From contig CM068582.1 of assembly GCA_035048485.1 (NCBI GenBank), positions 13,806,001-13,870,000 on the forward strand: a DNA stretch of 64,000 nucleotides, written 5' to 3'. A program made the translations under genes and the position numbers. The notes beneath the pieces were generated by a model. It did no database searches. It was given only the letters and a program-made list of their open reading frames with translations, and was not told where the DNA came from. Source of the stretch: Pteria penguin. Lineage: Eukaryota > Mollusca > Bivalvia > Pterioida > Pteriidae. Shown one piece after another: positions 1 through 11,694 of this stretch (positions within the stretch are counted from its first letter, which is position 1; the number at the start of each line of letters is the position of its first letter).

Positions 1-2
1 TA

Positions 3-1214
3 CTGGAAACAAAAAACATTAATATTCCTTCGATTGTCTCTCTTTTAGAGCAGTACATTAATATTTCTAATGCATCGTATGGTCTGTTTAGCGTCAGATT
101 TCAATTAGAATTATCGAACCTTTGCCAAAGTCGTGTACGCAATATTTGGTATTGTCATGCTTTTGTTGAGATGCCTATGAAATGTTCAGCATTTGTTGTA
201 TATGATAAACCAGAGTATGAAATTCTCGACGGTAGAGCTTATTTAAAAGGGGTCAAAAGGGTATATGACAACGGAACATATCTAATACAGAATGAAAAGC
301 TTTACACGTGTTTTGTCCAACCGCGTACCAGTACAAATTGTTCGTACATGACATATCTGACTTGGTGTTGTTTAGCTGTGTCGGTACTTTCCCTTGTATT
401 TATAATCATTATTCACTGCTCTTTTACAGAATTTCTCAATTTGCACGGTAAGTGCATCGTCTCTTTGAGTGCAGTCCTTTGTTTTTCACAAAGCTTGATA
501 TTGATGCAGTCTTTCTTACCTGACATTTTGTGTCGACCAATAGCTGTCCTCTTGCATTATTCATGCCTGTCTGTTTTCACCTGGTGTGGAATTATAGGAT
601 ATGACTTGGCAAGAAAATTGAATATGTGGACCATGCTAAGTGTCAGTACATCAGATAATAAGCTATTATTCATAAAATACTCCTTGTTTGCATGGATCTT
701 CCCGGGTGTCCTCGTTGGCACTTGTGTAACAGTAGACGCAGTAAAGGGATGGACTGTACTAGAGTATGGCAAGAAACCTCTTCAGTTCTGTTGGATCGGA
801 AACTCCTCAGCTCTACTGTACGTCCTTATTTTGCCTTGTTCATTGATAATTTTGTCAAATATCATTTGTCTGTTTTTGGTCGTTTGTGGAATAGAAACTG
901 CAAAATGGAGTTCACGGAAAATTAAAAAGACACAGAAAGAGAAGGGAAGATGTGTCATGTATACTAAAATATTTTTACTCCTTGGTTTGTCGTGGATCAC
1001 CAGCTACCTGGCATCTGCTTTGCAAATGGACTGGATGTATGTCACAAACATAATTGTCAATGGATGTCAAGGACTATTTTTGTTGATAGGAGTTTTGTAC
1101 AATACAAAAATAACGAAGGTAATTCGAAAGCGAAAGTGCAAACGAAGTGAAAATACTAACAACCACATCTGGATCAGCAGGATCAATTTCTTAGCAAACA
1201 AGATACAGATGTGA
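3..1214 (+). CDS. Methuselah-like class B GPCR, 3' part of gene
   Basis: The frame is open from base 3 to the TGA at 1212-1214, so the gene starts left of the window; the first ATG in view (171) is probably internal. Numbering from it, seven hydrophobic segments lie near residues 62-83, 93-113, 124-145, 168-190, 213-238, 262-283 and 289-310. An HGKC motif precedes helix 2, as in Methuselah-type receptors. Cys121 at the start of helix 3 and Cys207 in the second extracellular loop (CWIG) are placed for the usual class B disulfide. The preceding Cys-rich stretch is the end of an extracellular domain. The cytoplasmic tail is short and basic. A pyrimidine-rich tract ending in AG at 49 could be an intron acceptor, making this the last exon. 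It should be a plasma-membrane receptor; ligand unknown. Confidence 0.8.
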   Translation: METKNINIPSIVSLLEQYINISNASYGLFSVRFQLELSNLCQSRVRNIWYCHAFVEMPMKCSAFVVYDKPEYEILDGRAYLKGVKRVYDNGTYLIQNEKLYTCFVQPRTSTNCSYMTYLTWCCLAVSVLSLVFIIIIHCSFTEFLNLHGKCIVSLSAVLCFSQSLILMQSFLPDILCRPIAVLLHYSCLSVFTWCGIIGYDLARKLNMWTMLSVSTSDNKLLFIKYSLFAWIFPGVLVGTCVTVDAVKGWTVLEYGKKPLQFCWIGNSSALLYVLILPCSLIILSNIICLFLVVCGIETAKWSSRKIKKTQKEKGRCVMYTKIFLLLGLSWITSYLASALQMDWMYVTNIIVNGCQGLFLLIGVLYNTKITKVIRKRKCKRSENTNNHIWISRINFLANKIQM

Positions 1215-1217
1215 AAT

Positions 1218-1268
1218 CCGAGGTCTCGATCATGAGCCAAGCATCTAACCAAGGAGCCACGGTAGCTC
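1218..1268 (-). repeat. tRNA-like SINE head fragment
   Basis: The segment with CTCGATCATGAGCC followed by an AGCATCTAACCA stretch matches the tRNA-like head of the reverse-strand SINE at 42835-42897. It begins just after the receptor stop codon, so the 3' UTR of that gene may contain SINE sequence. Only the head is visible. Confidence 0.5.
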
Positions 1269-1535
1269 CCGAAGAGAGATATGTCTGGTTTTATTACTAC
1301 CTAAAGAATAACATATCTATATTTTGCAGTTTTCTGTTATTTAGCACGAAATTGCAGAAAATTCTCAGAATATTACCTTAAATCGATTGTTACCAGATAT
1401 CAGTGTCACAATATGAAAATTGAAGCTATGTTTTAATTTAATTAGTTCCTATTAAATTAAAACGCAGCTGTTTTAATTGTTTATTCGTATTCATGTATAT
1501 ATACATTGCCGAATTATATTTATTTCGTCTGTATG
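1269..1535. other. Intergenic, AT-rich
   Basis: Short AT-rich spacer downstream of the receptor. I see no coding sequence or repeat in it. Confidence 0.5.
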
Positions 1536-1685
1536 TGAGGGCATTCAGGGTGGGTGTGTCTAGCCAAACAGGATACGCTCACTCCATCTTGGCACCTATT
1601 CCAATCTCTGAATTCCAGGGGTCAGTGTGGTACATTGTTGTTAGTGCCATTGTCATGTGAAAGATACTTTCGAATTTACATTATT
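1536..1685 (+). repeat. Dispersed repeat R3
   Basis: Contains a GGGTGGGTGTG core, an AGCCAAACAGG segment, a CAGGGGTC segment and TACATTGTTGTTAGTGCCAT in the same order as the copies at 25945-26115 and 25715-25775. It resembles a repeat I associate with bivalve genomes. It has no coding capacity that I can see. Confidence 0.6.
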
Positions 1686-3429
1686 ATTGGCAGTAAATTT
1701 CAGAAACCGTTTTTATATCTATATATGGTATGTACCACTTGTGTAGAACTTACGTAAACCATTTCGTTTATATTCATATTCATACATCGTTAAGGTTATT
1801 GTTAATGTTAATATGTTAGCTGTGATACTAATATTTAGAGACAGTAAGAACTCTGGCGGAATCAAAAGACAGTATTCAACAGTATGTCCGGTTTAGCGAA
1901 AACGATTTTCGATCGCTGAGTATTTACGTATTACATTTGCCGATTTTTGTTTTGGTGACGTTTTAATTCACTAGTGAGTCAATTAACAAATGAAATCGGC
2001 TGATTTTGTTTCCTGCAGCTTATCTTATGCCTACTATATGCTTTTAATGAGTCTACCAATGCAGATACTAACGTCCTCTCATCCTATGTCCTATGTAGTA
2101 TGCTTTCTATACGTTAACATCTTCGATTCACGTGTCCGAATGTATATTAACGCTAACATCTGTGCATAGTGTGTTCCTACATGTAGCTTGAAAACAACTA
2201 TATATGAACAATTAATTATAAAATACATTCATACGTTTGTACTTGTACATTTATACATAAATTTATATATTTAAAAATAGAATTGTGATATAGTCATCTG
2301 TGTGTTATAAATGAAAATTTTATTTGAAATTCAAACTTACCTATTAAATAATTGAATGGAAATGTTGAAATTCAACTTACTATAGTAAAATCTAGAGAAG
2401 GAAAAATTGGTGATGTGATGCAAATGATACGTGTTTGTGTATATATTAAATGTATAGATTTTTTTAAATACACTGATAAAGAATGTGTATTAATAATAAT
2501 ATACCAGTAAATTTTTTGATGTAGGACTAACCAATAAAAATTATAATGCCTCATACTTTCACTTTTTGTTTTATTGTATAACGAATGTCACTCCTTTCTT
2601 GATGGTATATCCAAAGGTGTTATCCGGTTTCCAGTTGAATATGCATGTATATGTAACAAGGATGATGTATAGCTTTGTATGTGGCTTATAAATGATGGTT
2701 ATTATATGTTGGTGAAATGTAATTATTTCTGAAAATGTTTAAATCATGGGTTAAAATAATACAATGGTAATTCCTTTGTCACGATGCGAAACAATTCACA
2801 CCAATTTTTCAGTTGCGTTTAAAGCCAAATAGTAATTGACTTGCATTGGCGGCACCTACCAGGTACACGAGCTAAAAGTATATGCAATGAACCTAAAGCT
2901 GTGCGGGTCCTATATGTGGCAGTGTATTACACGGGATGTGTGGTTTTATTTCTTGTGGGATAGGTCAATTTTGCACTCCTTGCAGTTGCTTTTACCCTCA
3001 AAGAAACTATGTATCCCAGATCGTTTTGGAGAAAATTAAATTTTTGGGATTCATTTTTAAGTTCGTCTCTTTCAGTTCCATTAATACTTTTTCTCCAAAT
3101 TTTGAATTTTTCTCCGATTGAGTGTTTTAATATAACTATTATGTCATCCAGGTCATGCACATTTCCCATGATAATCCCTATAATTCTTCAAAAGCCGTTA
3201 AAATTTGGCAGGACATCAGAGGCCAAAAGACATGGTGATAATTGCTGGTGACCCCCCCCCCCCCTCCCCCCGTAGCCGGGACTGAGGCAGTGTTGAGACA
3301 GCAGTCCCGATTATTTTGGTCCATTGTTGAATAAAATTTTGATCCAATCAGGGCATCTTAAGTAGCATCTATTCTTAGGATTATAGGAGGGTCGAAATCA
3401 TTTTGGGAAAATTTCATTCGTTCTTTTGC
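1686..3429. other. Intergenic, no gene seen
   Basis: AT-rich sequence with only short reading frames in all frames. A run of C (3251-3272) is the one low-complexity block. No recognisable exon or RNA gene. Confidence 0.5.
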
Positions 3430-3599
3430 AATCAATATAGGATTTCAACAAAAAAAAAACGAAGCAAATTCAAGACAACAGTAAAATTCTTAGAAAATCT
3501 CAGAAATTGAAAATAATGATCAAATGAAAAACAATATACATCGTAAAAACTACCTATCTCAAATCAAAGATCAATTACAACAATTAAGAAAAGAATATA

Positions 3600-4375
3600 T
3601 CAAGGGTGTATTTATTCAAACAAGGGCACAATCGATAGAGGAAGAAGAAAAACCCTCAAAAGATTTCTTGAGTTTATAAAAAACATGATTACGCAACCAA
3701 ATCTGTATCTAAATTTATAGACTCTAATGGCGCTGTGATATCTGATCAGTATAAAATACTTAAAGAAATCAAAAGTTTTTCCCACAAGTTATTTCCAAGT
3801 ATAGATGATAAATTAGAGAAAATTACTTCAGACGAATACTTGATATGTCTACCTTTAATATACTTGATGACACCCAGTCAGTCAAGCTAGAAGGAAATAT
3901 TAATTATCAAGAAATACTCAATGCATTGGAAAATACGAAGATGATGTCTCCTGGACCCAATGGTTTGACAGTAGAATTCTATATTTTTTTCTGGATAGGC
4001 ATAAGTAAATTTTTTATCAGATCACTGAATTCTGGATTAGAAAAGGCATGTTATCTCATACAAAGGAATGAGGCATAATTTCTATTTTACCAAAAGATAA
4101 TAAACATCAAGAATTTTTCAGAAATTGGAAAACAATTTCTCTCTTAAATTTGTCATGGTTTGTTTTTATCATATTGTATTCCTAATAGACTGAAATATGT
4201 TTTATGTTTTCTAATTCATGAAAATCAAAAAGAATTATTAATAGAAAGATATATTGGGGAAAATACCAGATTAATTTATGATTTACTTCTTACTGCTAAA
4301 GATAAAAACATTCCAGGAATGCTCCTTTTAATAGATTTTGAAAAAAACGTTTGACTCGGCCTTTTGATAGTGTTT
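3600..4375 (+). pseudogene. LINE A reverse transcriptase, N-terminal half
   Basis: Translated fragments read, in order, a SKFIDSNGAVISD linker with ILKEIKSF, then ILNALENTKMMSPGPNGLT (the RT palm entry motif SPGPDG with D changed to N) followed by EFYIFFW, and finally LLIDFEK before a frameshift into FDS. These are L1-clade RT blocks. The frame changes several times and stop codons interrupt it, so it is not translatable. The YxDD block should follow but is missing, apparently lost at the repeat insertion beginning near 4490. Confidence 0.8.
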
Positions 4376-4489
4376 ATTTAAAACACTGAAACAGTTCAAT
4401 TTCAGTCCAGATTCGATTAAATAAGTTGAAGTTTAAACGCTTATTTATGTGTTTTACAAAATGGTATTTTCTTTCATTTCTTTAAGATA

Positions 4490-4765
4490 TCACGTCACTG
4501 CCGTCAAAGTCATAATAAATATAGAACATATATTTTGTGCACCAGGTGCGCATTTCGACAACTTATGTCTCTTCAGTGATGCTCGTGGCCGAATGATTGG
4601 AATTCTCATAATATATAAATACTTGAAGAGCAGAGTTGAAACCAAAATGACCGAAAAGTAAACCAAAGAATCTATCTAGGGACAAAGCTATGCATAAGGG
4701 AGATACTCTTTAGTTTTAAAGTGATTTACTTAATTTGATGACTCAAAATTTGAAGAATATCTCTC
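4490..4765 (-). repeat. Repeat R2, single inverted copy inside LINE A
   Basis: The reverse complement matches the tandem unit at 53.3-54.4 kb, including GAGCATCACTGAAGAGACAT, the CATCTGGTGCAC-type block (here CACCTGGTGCAC) and the AAAATGACCGAAAAGT block. Here it interrupts the LINE RT domain, so it arrived after the LINE or replaced part of it. Confidence 0.8.
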
Positions 4766-4999
4766 ATAATCCTAATACGGCATAAATCAATAAAAAGTAT
4801 TAAAATCTGTGTGGAAGAATATGCTACAATATATGGATGACAATGTACAATTTTAGATGAAATTTTAAAAAGTGTAAACACTGCCCTCGACCTTCTGTTT
4901 CAATACGCAAAATACTCGGTTCTTAACCCAAATATTGATAACACTAAAACAGTTCCAAATTAACTGTAAAATTTCAATTTGCGAACCCTCTAACATCAG

Positions 5000-6261
5000 A
5001 TGGTCTACCATTTATTCATTAGTTTACCAAATCCGAATAATGATCAAATAAGAGACATAGAAAATATATTCTATAGATTCATTTGGAATAATAAAAATGA
5101 TAAAATAGCTAGAAAAACCCTTATCCAAGACTACTCAAAATGTAGATTACATATGATTAATGTTAGGTCTTTTGTTGAAAGCCTGAGAATTACATGGATG
5201 CATAGAATTACCACAAATTCAACTAAGACTTCTTGGTATAACTTGTTAATTGATACTCTGCTAAATAATTTCATCTATCATTTATCCTCTGATGGAAGCT
5301 ACTTTAAGAAAATAGCAAATCAACAGACAAACCCTTTTTTGGAAAGATGTCTTTCTACCATTTCAGAAATATTACAAATCGACATGACAATATATTTTTT
5401 CAATCCATATGGTATAACGACAAAATTAAAATAGATGGAAATATACCTTATTATAAGAAATGGTACAACAAAGGTATTGTTTATGTTTATGATTTGCTTG
5501 ATGACAATAGCAATATTTTAAGTTATGAAGATTTTTGTAACAAGTTTAGATTATACCCTGCTTTTACCGTATACTATGGAATTGTACAATGTATCAAAAA
5601 GATAATAAGAGAAACAAATATAGAATTTAACAGTACAAACATTCCTTTCAGACCAAAATTTATTGAAATATTAATGAAAAATTTAAAAGGTGTCAGGTAT
5701 ATCTATGATACCTTTATTGAGGATATTTATAATCCACCAAATAATGAAAGAAAATGGCAAATAGAGCTTAACTTTTATCTTGGACAGAAATGGTGGCATT
5801 GGCGAAATAGCGTAATTAGAGTACTAGGTAGTGACACAACACTTAAATGGTTTCAATATAGAATAATTCATAGAATTATAGGTACTAACTCCCTTCTATT
5901 TATGATAAACTTGATAGATTCCAATCTGTGTACCTTTTGTAAGGAATGCCCTGAAACAATTATACATATTTTTTGGTCATGCAATATAATATCTGAACTG
6001 TGGCTAACTTATATAATGTAGATGAAAAATGACCTGAATCTTGATGCTGACGTGAATAAAATTGACATAATATTTGGTAAAAACATGAATAATAGTTCAT
6101 TGAATTTTGCAATCTGTTTAGTTAAGAAATACATATACCAACAAAAACTGAACAAATGCATCCCTACTCTTATAGGTGCCAAAACATATATTAAAAGCTA
6201 TATTGTTACTGATAAATATATCCATATGAAGAACAATAAAATTGATGCTTTCTACACATAA
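5000..6261 (+). pseudogene. LINE A C-terminal domain with zinc knuckle
   Basis: Reads SLPNPNNDQIRDIENIFYRF, then IWNNKNDKIARKTLIQDYSK, typical of the L1 region after the RT palm. A frameshift near 5350-5430 moves the reading to another frame, which continues to the C-terminal knuckle CTFCKECPETIIHIFWSC (CxxC...HxxxxC) and is stopped by a TAG at 6019. The open frame resumes directly to 6261. With one frameshift and one stop in about 1.25 kb, this is the best preserved part of the element. Confidence 0.85.
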
Positions 6262-7138
6262 TGGGGGAATTTTACGAAATTACTTCATTAATTAAAGCTT
6301 GATTGACCAGAACATTATACATTATATATATATGCATTCCTGATTAAAGGATATGTGATATAAATCTCCATGCATGTATATGTTGGTGTACATATGTATA
6401 TGTGTGTAGATGCATGTGTGTGTATATTTATATATCTATGTATACAATTATTTATAATGATGATTAACATGTGTAAGTGTATATGCATATAAATTCTATA
6501 ATATTCTATTTACATAATAATTAATGAATTCATGGCTACATACCTGTGGTTTAAATTATTCTGTGTGAATGATGTATGAATGTAATGCTTGAAAGATGAT
6601 CTTGTTTTATTGTCCCTTGTAACTTTGTGTTGTCATAACCATTGTTTGAGAAATAAAAAAAATATGGTCTACTGAGCCCTTTAATATTCTTGGAGAAACA
6701 TGGACAGCAAATCTCAAAAATACTGAAAACCTCAACTTTAAAGCTAAAAGAACAAACATAAAACAGGAAATTAGTTTTTTGGTCAAAGAGAAATTTTGGA
6801 AAAAATAACTGTAGTAAAATTTATCCTACTGCGTAAATTTATTTCTCTTCCAAGACCATGCTAAAATGATAAAATTAATATTGTATATAGAACAGTAAAC
6901 AGGATAGGATATCTAGAAAAATCATCATCCAGGACTACCAAAATGGTGGATCTACAATGGTTCACAGAGAGTATTTTATAAAATCAGTTAAACTTACCTT
7001 GATCCATAGAGTGTATCTCTCAAATTGCAGATGGACATTTATTTTCACATATGTCATATGAAAAATTAAAAAATATAATACTATTCGGTCAGACTGTGTC
7101 AAATATACTGCAGAAAAAGTAACCTACACATTTTGGAG

Positions 7139-7322
7139 GGGGCAGGCTTGGTGTAGTGGTTAAGCGCTTGGCTTGCGGCGCCGACGATCCAGGTTCGATT
7201 CCCGAGTTGCGCTACTATGTTTAAAAGGTTGGCAACCTCCTGCTTCCATGTCGCGATATAAAAATATGAAATATTGTTGAAAGCGACGTAAAACACCAAT
7301 CAACCAACCAACAACCAACCAA
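7139..7322 (+). mobile_element. tRNA-derived SINE inserted in LINE B
   Basis: The head has a pol III A-box-like TGGTGTAGTGGTTAAGCGC and a B-box GGTTCGATTCC at tRNA spacing. The body includes CCTGCTTCCATGTCGCGATA and GCGACGTAAAACACCAATC, then a CAAC-rich tail. LINE sequence continues on both sides. I could not find a clear target-site duplication. Confidence 0.85.
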
Positions 7323-7712
7323 CCAACGAATTGTGGAAAGGTGGAAAGAAGTACGAGTTTATGTCAAACTCAATTCCAGAGGTACACATGATATTCCTAT
7401 ATCCCCCTTTGACCCAAATAAATCACCATATTTACCACGCTGCTATAAGAAAGGATTTGCTATGTTCAAAATCTGATATTTTGCAACAAAAATGTGTCCG
7501 GAAATTGATTTACTATGTGCATTTGGCTTTTCAATATTAGTGAGGACAGCCGTTTAACATTGTTTCACTTGAAATCGCAGCAACAAACAAATTTCTCAAT
7601 CTGATACATATAAAATATTCGCCTCTATGTAATATTTGCAAAACAACAGAAGACACTTTTTGGCACCTATTCATTTCCTTATCAAATGAAAGTAGTTGAT
7701 ATACTAACTACC

Positions 7713-7722
7713 GATAAAAATT
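7713..7722 (+). repeat. Target-site duplication, left
   Basis: GATAAAAATT, repeated at 7997-8006 on the far side of the SINE. Confidence 0.75.
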
Positions 7723-7996
7723 AAGCCGGCATGGCCTAGTGCTATCGCGTCGGACTCCTGATCGGAAGCCGGGGTTCGAGTCCCGCTCTGGTCATTCCGG
7801 TGTCATGTCTTTCGGATGAGACAGTATAAACCGAGGCCCCGTGTCGTGGTATACATGACACGTTAAAGATCCCTCACTGCTTCGGATGGGTCCGTTGCAA
7901 AGGTCAAAGTTTGTATGCCCCGCATCAGGCAGATCACCATATACGTGAAATATTCGTAGTGTGACGTAAAACAAAGAACTCAATCAATCAAAAACT
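7723..7996 (+). mobile_element. tRNA-derived SINE with conserved central domain, in LINE B
   Basis: The tRNA-like head carries GGCCTAGTGCTATCGCGTCGG (A box) and GGTTCGAGTCCC (B box). It is followed by TTTCGGATGAGACAGTATAA, CGTTAAAGATCCCTCACTGC and a tail GACGTAAAACAAAG with CAATCAATCA. The same family lies in reverse at 42632-42900. A perfect 10-bp flanking duplication marks a retrotransposed insertion into LINE B. Confidence 0.9.
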
Positions 7997-8006
7997 GATA
8001 AAAATT
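7997..8006 (+). repeat. Target-site duplication, right
   Basis: GATAAAAATT, the partner of 7713-7722. Confidence 0.75.
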
Positions 8007-8160
8007 TCATAATGCTTCTTACCAAATATTTCATACATATACAGTCCAGAAAATGATCTTAAAAGCTGTGTATATGATTACTATATTATGGAAAAATATA
8101 TGTTTGGAAGAAATATGAATGTGCAAAAATTTGAAAAGACCTGTTTTGAATTTTGAATTA

Positions 8161-8889
8161 TATAATTATATTTTTTATTATTAATATTATACAAAGTACA
8201 TTTAAATTGTGTTTGTAATTAATAGACAACTCTATAAATATCAGTTAGCAATATCAGTAAGTAAACACCTATCTTTCTTTTTTATAAGAACAACGGGAGA
8301 GCTCCAGGGACTACCAGAATCGTTTATAGCATTTTCCCCAACATATACTCGATTCCCTTTATAACATCTTTCATTTGTACCTCTACCTTTCCGAATGCAA
8401 AAGTGTAATAGGGACTTCACAATTTCAACTCAACGGGATATCCTCCCCTGAAGCGAATATAAGTCTAACTTCACTTTAAGTTTGGGAATATTTGCCATCT
8501 TCCCTTAGAGTATAAAGATTTTGCCCCTAATATTGTAATATCAGCTCCTTAATCAACAAACATAGTAAATTCTTTTCTACAAAATTTGACCTTTGCATTA
8601 TAATCAAGTTTTCTGCCCATTGCCACTGTATAGCCGTATTTCTGGGGTAGAGGTTAAAATCCCTATTTCATTTAAATTTGTATTCAAAGTTCGAAGGTTA
8701 TACCATTTTGATGCATTACCAAATAAATAATGTGTAGGGGTGTTTTATAATTAACACTGTCCCTGGATCTTCCACTTTTTGTTGCTCCGACTTCAAGCTG
8801 GACATTTGTAGGTTTTCCTGTAATCATGTATTTTCTCAGTGAGAGATAGTTTGCCCAATCTTGTATTTGTTTATTATTAGTTCACTACT
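8161..8889. other. Intergenic, no gene seen
   Basis: AT-rich; reading frames are short. I see no recognisable domain or repeat. Confidence 0.5.
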
Positions 8890-9440
8890 GTAGAAATTCT
8901 CTGAAGGGGACCTGAGGTTTGCACTCCGTCCGTCCGTCCTTCTGTCCGTCGGGCAAATCAGTTTTCCGCAATTTTGTTTTAGTCATGCTTGCAGATTAGC
9001 ATTCAATATTTGGTATATGACAACATGACAAGCTACAGATCAAGTTCGAATATAGTTCCACTTTGTTGATTTTGTGCTGAGTTATGACCATTGGACTCTG
9101 AAAAATAATGCAAATACTTCGTCAAATAGATGGAAAAAGTTATTTATCAATTATGGCAGGATACACTTGGATACACAGGATACACATTAATTATATTCCA
9201 AGAAATGCAAATACTTATTCCTCACTTCTTCGTGCTTGTAGATTATCATTTGATATTTGGTACATTGCTTTACTTTGACGAGTTACAGATGAAGTTCGAT
9301 TTTTTTTTTTCTTCCTCAAGGAGTGGGGAAAAATTACTCATCAATTATAGCAGAACACACTTATGTATTAAGTTTATTCCAAGAAATATATTTCAAGTAT
9401 CAGCCTCTTATAGATGTGTGGGCTGTAAAATTTGTTAGGG
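8890..9440 (+). repeat. GTCCGTCC-headed repeat with internal duplication
   Basis: Begins with a CCGTCCGTCCGTCC run at 8926-8940. Two imperfect copies of a block of about 180-240 bp follow, both containing ATATTTGGTA, ACAAGTTACAGAT-like sequence and TATTCCAAGAAAT (near 9195 and 9373). The family is unnamed here and the outer limits are uncertain. Confidence 0.45.
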
Positions 9441-10333
9441 ACGGTAGGGGGCATGTATTGCTTTAGCAATACTCTTACAATGATTATTTTGCTTGTAGAG
9501 ATTATGGTAATTTTGGACCCTATTATCCCTTTTGCTATGCTTTGTTCCGTTTTGTACATCGCTTTTTGTAATTTAAAAAAGTAATTGTCTAGGTAGTCCT
9601 TCATTTCTTTTAGGCATGAGACAATTCACTCTTGGCTCTTATTTTCCTTTGCATTTGTTTTTCCTGAAATAGCATTGACTCAGGCTGTTTTGCGGTGATA
9701 AATTATAACGTTTTGAATGTCATTAAGTTGCTCTATAGCTTTACTTTGAACATTTTGTATGTGACTTTTATTTTTTTCCATTGCGGGGAGAGACTAATTA
9801 TTCTTGCTCCTGGTGGGACATTTTGAAATGTAAAATTTTGGATCTATTTCATTTCTTATTAAATATGATTTCCCAGAATCGAATGCTATCTCTTAAGAAT
9901 TTGATATTTATGAAACACTGATCCCATTTTGTTCTGTAGCAAAATTTGCTACTTGGAATCACAACTTTTTCAGTGAGTTTTCATTGTTTCATCTGTTGTT
10001 TGAATGCGTATAACAATTATTATACTTATTTATGGTGACTCTATACCGTTAAACATCATTTAAAGGTCACAGGAAAAGACGTTTTTCTTTCGTTTGTTTA
10101 TTGTATGTAGGTCTCAACAATCGAAATCATTTTTTTTTTGCACATTATCACCACATTCAGCCGAGTATTTATTTACCTTTAAATCGACTCTTAAAAGAAT
10201 TATCGTTCTTACACGATTCAAGCAATTTCATTAGATAAATAGAAAGTGACATCATTTCTGCCAAACTCGAAAGAGAAAGTAATCACTTTAGTTGTAAATA
10301 TCACGATTGTAACGCCTATTTAAATTGGAGAAA
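9441..10333. other. Intergenic, no gene seen
   Basis: AT-rich sequence without a supported exon or RNA gene. Confidence 0.5.
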
Positions 10334-10495
10334 ATGGATTTTGACGACGTTGAATATGTCGTGAAGCCATACCAGTTTGTGCCTGACTAGTTTCAAAAGT
10401 TGGAAGAGCAGAAATACCAGCAAGTGAATACGGAGGAATCTGCATCTGACAGTTCAGAGACACATAGGATAGCGCTGTTGAAAACCCCCCTTTAG
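10334..10495 (+). pseudogene. Possible exon relic of a P2X7-C-terminal-like protein
   Basis: An ATG at 10334 opens MDFDDVEYVVKPYQFVPD, then a TAG at 10388-10390. The same frame continues for 34 codons (EEQKYQQVNTEESASDSSE region) to another TAG at 10495. The pattern of acidic start, PYQFEP-like motif and Ser/Glu-rich stretch resembles the first exon of invertebrate proteins with the cytosolic domain of P2X7. The zinc-binding part is not seen downstream. Could be chance. Confidence 0.3.
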
Positions 10496-11437
10496 ATCTA
10501 GATGAGTGGTACATAAGTCAATATTATAATATCTATGTATCTATACTGCAACACCCTCTTACGAGTAATATGTGTAGTGTAGTATCCAGTATTTTTCCGT
10601 AATAGCAATATCTTGATTATGATTTTTGTTTCTTCTTTGTAAAATATGTTGCACTAAATGTGAAATATAAGTAATTTCAGGTGCGTATCAATGTATGTTA
10701 TGATCGGTATCCTGACTCCTGTCGCTGTTTTTTTTTTTTTCTTTGATAAAATTCCTTACAGCTATCGCTTTCCTCCAGTTGCCGATCCAGAAGTTCGTCG
10801 GGGGAGTTCCTGATCTTTTAGTGTATTGGTGACATCAATGTTCCATTAGAGACATAGACTACTTTCTGTAATTTTAAGCAATCTTACTTTAAAGGGAGAG
10901 GGGGGCTTAATTCAAGATCCAAATGATATGTCCTGTAAAATATCGAAATTGTAATTGAAACAGTGGAAATAGGAATAGCTGGGCAAAGATACTATAGGTC
11001 AATCAATTGTAAAAATAAGAAAACATTACCTTAATCTTGTCGGTTTACGTATAGTTTTATTGCAATATATTTATATTTGATATATTTGTGTTCATAATTT
11101 TCTTTATATGATATTTTGGAAATTATTGTAAGGGGGGGGGGGCGCTTAAGCCCCAGCCCCCACTGTTACTACGCTCATGGATTTAAAGAATTTGACATCT
11201 GACTCCTGAGGGCTTTTTTTCGAAGCACCTAAACCCCATGGAATTACCTGTGCTTTCTCTCGTTTTTTTGTTCTTCATCTTTTTCTTTGTCATTGTTGTT
11301 TTGATAATTTTTTTGCGTTTTGTTTTTATTTTTACTGTATCCAAATACATACTTTCATAACAACTAACCATATCAATGCAAAGTTCTAAGAACGAGATTC
11401 AATACATTCCTTCAACCTTGGCTGATTAGGGCGTACC
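10496..11437. other. Intergenic, no gene seen
   Basis: Non-coding sequence with a T run (10728-10740), a G run (11132-11141) and an A/T-rich stretch around 11.3 kb. Nothing else is recognised. Confidence 0.5.
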
Positions 11438-11578
11438 ATTGCTTTCAACAATTTTTTAGTTACATTGCGACATGGAAGTAGGAGGATTAACAACAAAGTG
11501 GTGCAACCTATGAATTAAATCACATCCTTATGCACCGTAATGCAAGTGCCTAACTACTACACCAACACTCCCCCATCA
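11438..11578 (-). mobile_element. tRNA-derived SINE, degraded
   Basis: The reverse complement reads TTGGTGTAGTAGTTAGGCAC (A-box region) and CCTCCTACTTCCATGTCGCA, matching the SINE at 7139-7322 in order. The B box is blurred and the tail is absent. Confidence 0.65.
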
Positions 11579-11694
11579 CTTCAAAATTAGATCTTTTACA
11601 AATACAATTCTCTTTCCATACTAAAGGTCCTCCTGTGGTCATTGTGAAATGATGCCTACACAACTAAAGTGTTGTTGCTGCAAACAGTTTCCTC

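Larger units (their letters stand above)
3430..6660 (+). mobile_element. L1-like non-LTR retrotransposon (LINE A), degraded
   Basis: One LINE copy in sense orientation: linker after the endonuclease, reverse transcriptase, C-terminal zinc knuckle, and a 3' region ending in an A-rich tract (AAATAAAAAAAA) near 6650. The endonuclease domain is missing, so the copy is 5'-truncated, as most LINE insertions are. An unrelated repeat (4490-4765) splits the RT region. The 3' UTR (6262-6660) is full of TATATG/TGTGTG simple sequence. Confidence 0.85.
6664..8160 (+). mobile_element. Second L1-like LINE fragment (LINE B), with two SINE insertions
   Basis: Starts mid-RT with an EPFNILGETW-like block, then KITVVKFILLRKF, SLPRPC and GYLEKSSSRTTKMVDLQWF, the region parallel to LINE A 4990-5200. 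It resumes after the first SINE at 7323 and reaches a knuckle remnant CNICKTTEDTFWHLF near 7640. It resumes again after the second SINE at 7997. Stops and shifts are frequent, so it is older than LINE A. Confidence 0.7.

Noticed and set aside
7141..7215. Functional tRNA gene (also 7726-7795 and 42835-42900)
   Set aside because: A and B boxes are present, but each is fused to a SINE body and tail; acceptor-stem pairing is not supported by eye.
8926..8945. GTCCGTCC run as a telomere-like repeat
   Set aside because: Only a few units, part of a dispersed repeat head.
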